Assembly: GCA_006503535.1 (NCBI GenBank)
Contig: QYRS01000002.1
Span: 2,170,001 to 2,234,000, forward strand
DNA: 64,000 nt
Direction: 5' to 3'
Source: Arthrinium phaeospermum
Taxonomy: Eukaryota > Ascomycota > Sordariomycetes > Amphisphaeriales > Apiosporaceae
Shown here in pieces: positions 58,117 through 64,000 of the stretch. The notes beneath the pieces were generated by a model. That model saw only the letters and a list, made by a program, of their open reading frames with translations, searched no databases and had not been told where the DNA came from. Both the position numbers and the translations under genes were made by a program. Positions within the stretch are counted from its first letter, which is position 1. Every line of letters begins with the position of its first letter.

Positions 58117-59210
58117 GGCTGCGGCGGGCTGGTGGGGCACTTGGCCTCTTGCTTTGTGGTTGCAAGCGGCTAGCCGACGCGCCTCTGTGTCGTCTGGGAT
58201 ACCGCTGATACCGGTTGGGAATGTGGTACAAAGTTGTGATGTCGTAACGAGAGCAGATCAAGGTGGAGGGGTATCTGGGGAAGGTGATCAGTGACGGAAA
58301 ATAGGGGCTAATGGTACGGGGAAGAAGTTTATTTAGAAGCTACGTCTCAGGACTGACTAAGGCATCCTAACGTTGTGGCGGTGCAACGGTCCGACCCAGG
58401 TGGGGCTTGAGAAGCGGGCAACTGGGGTAAGGGATGGCTAACTGATCGGGGTTTCCCATTGAATTGGTTGACTATCTTATGTAGCCCTGGTGATTCAGAG
58501 CTTACAAAGTACTGTAGCGTAGCAGTAAACATTTCGAGAGAATGATGACATCGACACCTTGCATCCCACGTCAATTCCATCTCCGAATGTACGACGCATG
58601 TCCCCAAGTCGGATCGCGGCGCCTGGAGCGAACCGAACCCCAACCCCACCCCCACGTGCGGACCTTGTACGTACTGGGGACCTGACAAAAAGCTGTCCCT
58701 CTGTCCCTACTGGCTTCCTGGGACAATCACATGCGAGTTCTTCATCGCCTCATTGGGCGACGCTTTCTTTGACATTTTGGAGCAGCTTCAAGATTGGCCG
58801 GTGCCACTGTTGATCCTGGCGGTCTTGCTGCAAAGGAAGCATAGCATTTCCCCGGAAACACAATTATTGATGTTGTGTCTACAGTCTTATCCCATTGGCC
58901 CAGAATCTGATTATTCTGAAGCTGGAGCATGAATACCAGCTTCGCTCCTATGGAAACTTTGGGGAGCGGCGACTTGGAATGGTTGCTGCAAAGGTTCCAT
59001 GCGCCTTGAGAATGAAGGCGACAGCTGTGTGATGTAGTACGCTGCATCAAATCCCACGAATGAGATGCACCTAACTCCCCTACATCTGCAACTCACCAAC
59101 TTTGCGCCAGGTAAGATTCCTGTTGACATCAACTTGCGAATTTGCATTCGAAGAGACTGCAAAGAGACCTTGACTACGGAGTACACCTCGCGAGTTTATG
59201 CCAAAACGCA
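58117..59210. other. Intergenic 1.1 kb
   Basis: Divergent promoters of the Mpv17-like and monooxygenase genes. No gene supported. Confidence 0.5.
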
Positions 59211-60502
59211 ATGGCTAATCCCGTACTCATAGTCGGAGCCGGCATTGTGGGCTTGACCATAGCCCACGGTCTCAAGAAGGTTAGCCATCAATTCGCCTGT
59301 CGCACTAGATCAATTACCATACTCATTTAGCTGCTTCGAAACCTACTTAGGCCAACATACCCTTCGAGATCTACGAGCGCGACGAGGACACCAACGTGCG
59401 ACCGCAAGGATGGGCCCTGACTCTCCATTGGGTCCTGCCTTATCTGGAGCGCCTCCTCGACGCCGGGACCTTCGCCCGGCTTGAAACGGTGCAGGTGGAC
59501 CCCGAGCTCGGTCGCCACGACACAGGCAACTTCTTGTTCCTCAATCTGGCGACCGAGGAGGTCAAGTTCAAGATTCCACCCAACAGGCGACACCGGCTCG
59601 ATCGCGAAAGGTTGCGGGCTCTGCTGCTGGAGGGCGTGCGCGACCACGTCCATTGGTCCAAAACCGTCGTCAATGTGCGACAACACGAAACTGCCCCGCA
59701 CGGCGTCAGCGCTATCATGCAAGATGGCACGTCGGCGTCCGGTTTCTTGTTGATTGGTGTGGAGGGCACCAATTCGCGCATCCGGCGTTTTCTCGTTCCC
59801 GATGGGTACGAGAACTACCAATTGCCCGCGCGCATGGTCGGGGTGAGGCTCGAGATGACGGAAGATCAGGTCGCGCCTCTGCGACGTCTGGATCCCCTCT
59901 TGTTCCAGGGGGCGCATCCGACTACGGGCACCTTCATGTGGTTCTCCATCCTCGACGTGCCCGACACGAATGGGACGGGCGATACGTCGAATCCGCTCTA
60001 CCATGTGCAATTGATGCTCTCGTGGCTATTGAGAGAACCCGGCGATGAGATCTCGGAGTCCAATGACGATCGACTCGAGCAAATGCGGACCAAGGCCGAT
60101 GGCCTGTCGCCTACGTTCAATCACGTCATCCAGAACATCCCTTCTACGGTTCCAGTAACCGAGGTCAAGCTGGTGGACTGGGTGCCGTCCCCCGACTGGG
60201 ACAACCGCGGCGGCTCGGTGACGCTGGCCGGCGACGCCGCACACGCCATGACCATGTATCGTGGCGAGGCCGCGAACCACGGGATCCTCGACGCCTACCT
60301 CCTCGTCAAGGCCATTACGTCCATCTACCACGGGGAAATCAGCCAGAAGGACGCCATTGACGCATACGAGGCCGAGCTGCGGCGCCGCACGCAGCCCGCC
60401 GTGCTGTTGAGCCGGGAGGCGTGCCTGGGCGCGCACGACTTTCAAGCGTTGAACGAGAACTCGGCGGTAGTGCGACGGAGGGCTCTTTCTATTACGAACT
60501 AG
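59211..60502 (+). CDS. FAD-binding monooxygenase
   Basis: Exons 59211..59279 and 59351..60502 give 406 aa. The first exon ends after the dinucleotide-binding loop VGAGIVGL (residues 8-15). Exon 2 holds FEIYERD, the usual second-strand acidic motif, and the GD motif LAGDAAHAMTMYRGEAANHG near residue 320. The length is typical of small PHBH-fold FAD monooxygenases that hydroxylate small aromatic or terpenoid substrates with NAD(P)H. The usual P in GDAAHxxxPxxGxG is Met/Tyr here, and G-x-G reads GEAANHG, a variant also found in fungal members. It is convergent with the MFS transporter, 39 bp between stops. A shared pathway is plausible but unproven. Confidence 0.88.
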
Positions 60503-60541
60503 ATGGACGGCGGGAAGCCTAAAACCATGACCTTGTTCTAT

Positions 60542-62189
60542 CTAGTATACGTAGCGGAATGCAGGATTCTTGCGATCCGTCAGATCCTCGTCGGCGATCA
60601 GAGACTCGACCGCGGTATCTCCCCTAGCCACTGCCGCCAGCTGCTCCTCTCGCGCCTTTTCTGTCTGACGATTGCGGCGGCCGTATATGATTCGAAGCAG
60701 AATGGTGACAAAGATGGCGGCGCCGTTGGTTGCGAGGATGGTGATCTTGGCGCTGATGTAGCCGGGTGCTTCACGGCTTTGAAAGGTCTGCAGTAGGTCT
60801 TAGTACGACAGAAAGACATCTTTAGCTACGCGCAATGGGAAACTGACCTGAGGACCGATGATGTTGGCGATGCTGAACGCAATCGCAATGGCCGCGTTCG
60901 AAGTGACCTTCTTCGTGTACCCCGATGTGTTGGACCCGACGAGACTGTACACGAGCGCCGTCGGGGCCACAGTGAAATTGATCAGGTAGATCCCCGCCAG
61001 GCTCCCACCCTGTCTCTTGTAAAAGGACATGAGGCCCGCTCCGATCATGGTGGGCACGATCATCGCGAGGATGGCCAGCCAGCGGGGGACGCCGCGCAGG
61101 ATGGCAAAGGTGCTAAGCAGGGTGGCGAAGATAGACACGACGCCCGAGGGCATGTTGAGAAGCGCCGACTCTTTGGGCGTGTAGCCGAACCCGTTGATGA
61201 GGGTGGCGCTGAACGTCACGATCACGCCCGAAGGGATGACGGTCAGCACAATGATCAGCGTCAGCAGCCAGACGGCCGGATCCGCGAGCGCCTCGACGAG
61301 GGCCCGCGGCCGGAATATCTGCCGCCCGTTGCCCGCCTGGTCGAGCGCGAGCGCGGTGCGGATGTAGGCCTTCTCCCCGTCCGTCAGGAAGCGCGCCCCG
61401 TCCACGGTGTCCGGCAGCCACAGCAGCACGGCGACGGCGACGACCAGGTTGGAGGCCCCGACGGCCAGGAACATGATGCGCCAGCCGCCGAAGGCCCCGC
61501 GCGCGATGTCGTTGTCCTGCGACCCGTGCTGGGCCGCGAAGCTGACGAGTCCGCCCAGCATCTGGCCGACGCCGATGCTGCAGTACCACAGCCCCGTGCG
61601 GGCGCAGGCCTGGCGCTTGGTGTACCAGGCGCTGGTGACGAGGACGAGGGCGGGCGAGACGACGCTCTCGCAGGCGCCGAGCAGGACGCGCAGGGCGAGC
61701 AGGCCCGGGAAGTCGCGCACGGCGGCGCTGCTGCACATGGCCAGCCCCCAGACGAGGACGTTGAGGCCCAGGACCCGCCGCACGGGGAAGCGCTGCAGCA
61801 GGTAGGCTTGCCCGAACTCGGCGGCGACGTAGGAGAGGAAGAAGGAGGTGGCTAGCCAGCTGAAGTTTTGGCCGCGCATGCCGAGGCTTTGTTGGAGGCC
61901 CATTACGTTGGCGTAGTTGACGATGACCTAGGGGGGCGGGAGATGGGGGAGGTACGAGTCAGCCATGTGCATCGAGGGTGTGCAACGCCAACCCAGCGCT
62001 GTCTCCTCCCTGTTTCTAGTTTGGCCGTCTCACCTTGTCGAGGAACTGGTAGAAGTAGCAGAGGAACATCAAGGGTATGACGTGGAAGTCAATCTTCCTG
62101 TACAGCCGGCCGCGCTGCACTGGTCCCAACTGGCTGGCCATCACGGCCTCCAGAGCCGCCGTCATTTCTTGCTTCTCCGTATCTGCCAT
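60542..62189 (-). CDS. MFS transporter, allantoate-permease (Dal5) type
   Basis: Exons 62189..62034, 61927..60848 and 60787..60542 give 493 aa; all junctions are phase 0 (acceptors TAG and CAG, branch TACTAAG before exon 3). About 12 membrane segments are visible. The N-terminal RKIDFHVIPLMFLCYFYQFL and the following NYANV match the anion:cation symporter family (ACS), which carries allantoate, nicotinate, pantothenate and similar acids by proton symport at the plasma membrane. LRVLLGACESVVSPALVLV matches the R-x-x-x-G-x-x-E motif of the group. The C-terminal tail is charged. The transported compound is unknown; the neighbour monooxygenase suggests a small organic acid or related substrate. 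Confidence 0.9.
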
Positions 62190-63049
62190 CGTGATCGACG
62201 TGGCCTTTTCTTGAGGGTTTCAAACTTGTTCGTGCTTCAGGGTCGACGGCGAAGAAGGTTGTCGCGTACGGTAACTTGCGGCCAGGTGGAAATTTATATA
62301 TTAAAGTTGGCGTATCACGTCAGAAGACAAATACGAAACTTATACGCGCATTGCATTCTGCATGCTACTTGCCCCTCACTCGTGATCTCAACATGGGCTT
62401 GGCTGCAGATGGTTCTTACTAACAAGCACAATCTGCCGTGCAGGATAAGACAACTGTGTCTTGAGTTGGGGCACGCCGTATCGTCAAGCCGTATCGCCGT
62501 ATATGCCAATTAGGACGAACGCTTTGATCACGTCTAGATTGCCGATCTTGCTTCGTTCGATGCTGCACGACCGTCTTGGATAACCGGTCCCCCCAACCCT
62601 CAGCTGCATGCATGAGCTGGTTATCTAGAAAGAAGCCTTCGGGATTTTGGTATGTTTAGCTTCGCACCCGACTGGACATACCAAATTGTTTCATTCGTGG
62701 AACGGGACGGTTCCGAGGGTATCACCGAGTGGCTGCTACCCCTCCCTAGGTAGCCAGCCACCACATACTTTTTTACGGTTGGCCATTCGGGACCTCTGCA
62801 TTAGCTCTCTGTCACCCGAACCTCACCATGCAGCCACCACCCTTGGAAGTGTCTTAGTGGCCGTTGAGCTATGATTGGCCTTCGAATTAAATTACCGGCT
62901 ACCCGCCATCTGCAGCCATCTGACTAGGCCCAAATCAAAGTGGCTGGGCACTGAACAGTACCTATTCCTCATGGCAGCCTACACCAGCTATGTTTTTTTT
63001 TTTTTTTTTTTTTTTAAAAAAATTCAGACTGTGCCATGCAAACCAGCTT
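62190..63049. other. Intergenic stretch with a T23-A7 tract
   Basis: No gene supported. A run of 23 T (62993-63015) followed by 7 A lies about 30 bp beyond the esterase stop. Confidence 0.5.
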
Positions 63050-64000
63050 CTACCACCACGGGCTTCCCTTGCGCTGCCCATAAATCGGCTCAAACACCCC
63101 GCACGCACCATCCACCGTCCCATTCTGTACCATCGTCCAGCCCTTAGTCTTCGGATCGGTCTCGACATCAAAAACCACCACCGAATACTGCCCCGCCTCC
63201 CCCGCCCCCACGGGCTCCCACCCGGGCCCGGCCCCGTACGGATCCTTGGCGAAGTCCGCCCAGGCCGTCTGCATCGCGGCGCTGAGCCGCGCCTCTTCCG
63301 CCGTCGCGTTCGCCCGGGGGTACGACCCGAACACGATGGAGATCTCGGAGGAGTGGTAGGCCCCCAGCCCCTCGCGGAGCGCCGTGTTGGGGAACGTCGC
63401 ATTGAAGAAGTAGCGCCACACGGGCAGGCCCAGGTGGAAGGCCGCGTTTTGGGCCACGCGCGAGGCGGGGCAGGTGTACTCCATGTCGGTGTCGATGGCG
63501 GCGTTGACGTGCCAGCCGTCGGCGAGGACCTCGGCGTTGGGGCCCTGTCCGCCGAGCGGGTAGGTCGTCTTGAGCGCCGCGGCGTGGGGGGACAGCATGG
63601 GGAAGGCGGCGACGTAGGAGTCCAGGTCGGTCCAGGAGCCCGTCCACATGGTGCCTTCGTTGGCGTTGGTGCCGATCAGGAGCGGGACTTGGGCGATGTG
63701 GCCTTCGGCGCGCGCCCGGTCGGGGTCCGCGAGCTGCGTGATGTCGTCGTCGACGGGGTAGAATGACAAGGACGCTGAGGGGTCGTTGATGAGGGCCCGG
63801 ATGCTGCTCGCGGGCGCACCTCGGACGCAGGCGAACTCGGCATCAGCCGCTTCGGGTGAGACTGACGTGCTGCTGTGGGTCGTAGTCGAGGTGCAGTTCA
63901 AGCCCTTCACCAACAGAGGCCATGCCGCCGGACCAATGACATCGCCCGGCGGGTCCATGACCCACGCCGTCTCGTACACCCCGCTCTGCTGGATCGCCGC
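63050..64000 (-). CDS. Type-B carboxylesterase/lipase, 3' part, start beyond the window
   Basis: The frame enters from the right edge at 64000 (AAIQQSGV) and ends at 63050, giving 316 residues. The sequence just past the usual nucleophile elbow is in view. The charge-relay Glu lies in LIGTNANEGTMW and the catalytic His in GAYHSSEISIVFG, the standard order of the type-B carboxylesterase family. The nucleophile Ser (GxSxG) lies outside the window, so the triad cannot be fully checked. Several N-x-S/T sites suggest a secreted protein. The high GC content of this exon resembles other conserved genes here. It ends just upstream of a T-tract on the plus strand. Confidence 0.88.
   Translation of the reverse strand, partial: AAIQQSGVYETAWVMDPPGDVIGPAAWPLLVKGLNCTSTTTHSSTSVSPEAADAEFACVRGAPASSIRALINDPSASLSFYPVDDDITQLADPDRARAEGHIAQVPLLIGTNANEGTMWTGSWTDLDSYVAAFPMLSPHAAALKTTYPLGGQGPNAEVLADGWHVNAAIDTDMEYTCPASRVAQNAAFHLGLPVWRYFFNATFPNTALREGLGAYHSSEISIVFGSYPRANATAEEARLSAAMQTAWADFAKDPYGAGPGWEPVGAGEAGQYSVVVFDVETDPKTKGWTMVQNGTVDGACGVFEPIYGQRKGSPWW

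Overview
The window reads as nuclear DNA of a filamentous ascomycete (Pezizomycotina, most likely a Sordariomycete). The evidence is many short spliceosomal introns (about 41-90 bp, GTRNGT donors, YAG acceptors, CTRAY-like branch sites) and families typical of these fungi: HET incompatibility proteins, 2EXR proteins, a CFEM-GPCR, DUF3176, Clr5-ankyrin proteins, a LysM effector and DUF7136. One stretch carries the dinucleotide signature of repeat-induced point mutation (RIP). Species cannot be named from sequence alone. No rRNA, convincing tRNA or CRISPR was found. Gene models were spliced by eye; exon coordinates are in each entry.

Layout. 0.2-1.8 kb: O-methyltransferase. 2.0-3.9 kb: HET protein 1. 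5.7-8.8 kb: tandem pair of 2EXR genes, one intact and one stopped by an in-frame TAA. 11.6-14.3 kb: HET protein 2 with two in-frame minisatellites. 14.5-17.1 kb: secreted GMC oxidoreductase. 19.3-23.0 kb: a possible host-interaction block of CFEM-GPCR, cysteine-less isochorismatase-like protein and two-LysM secreted protein. 24.0-24.8 kb: decayed DUF7136 gene. 25.9-27.7 kb: FAD monooxygenase. 28.3-32.4 kb: housekeeping-looking HD nucleotidase and a disordered conserved protein. 33.0-37.6 kb: HET protein 3 and a C2H2 regulator. 39.2-39.6 kb: relic of a third 2EXR copy. 40.0-43.2 kb: short-chain dehydrogenase and DUF3176 membrane protein. 43.35-43.53 kb: MITE-like element with TA flanks. 44.1-48.8 kb: divergent GH18 chitinase and GH16 glucanase. 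49.1-49.8 kb: hemerythrin-like protein. 50.6-51.6 kb: RIP-type AT-rich island, bordered by a 77-aa gene. 52.9-56.7 kb: Clr5-ankyrin gene with a stop-ridden first exon, then an ankyrin 3' fragment. 57.4-58.1 kb: Mpv17/PMP22 protein. 59.2-62.2 kb: convergent FAD monooxygenase and MFS transporter. 63.05 kb to the edge: 3' part of a type-B carboxylesterase.

Genes working together. Three HET genes, 2EXR duplicates, pseudogenes, a MITE and a RIP island suggest an accessory, fast-turnover region interleaved with conserved genes. Chitinase plus glucanase (cell-wall polysaccharide turnover) and monooxygenase plus MFS transporter (oxidise and transport a small molecule) are plausible functional pairs. 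No polyketide synthase or NRPS is present, so the methyltransferase and oxidoreductases do not form a visible metabolite cluster here. The most unusual signals are the stop-disabled but otherwise intact 2EXR and Clr5-ankyrin genes, the RIP island beside the latter, in-frame tandem repeats in HET protein 2 and in the C2H2 regulator, and the MITE-like element.
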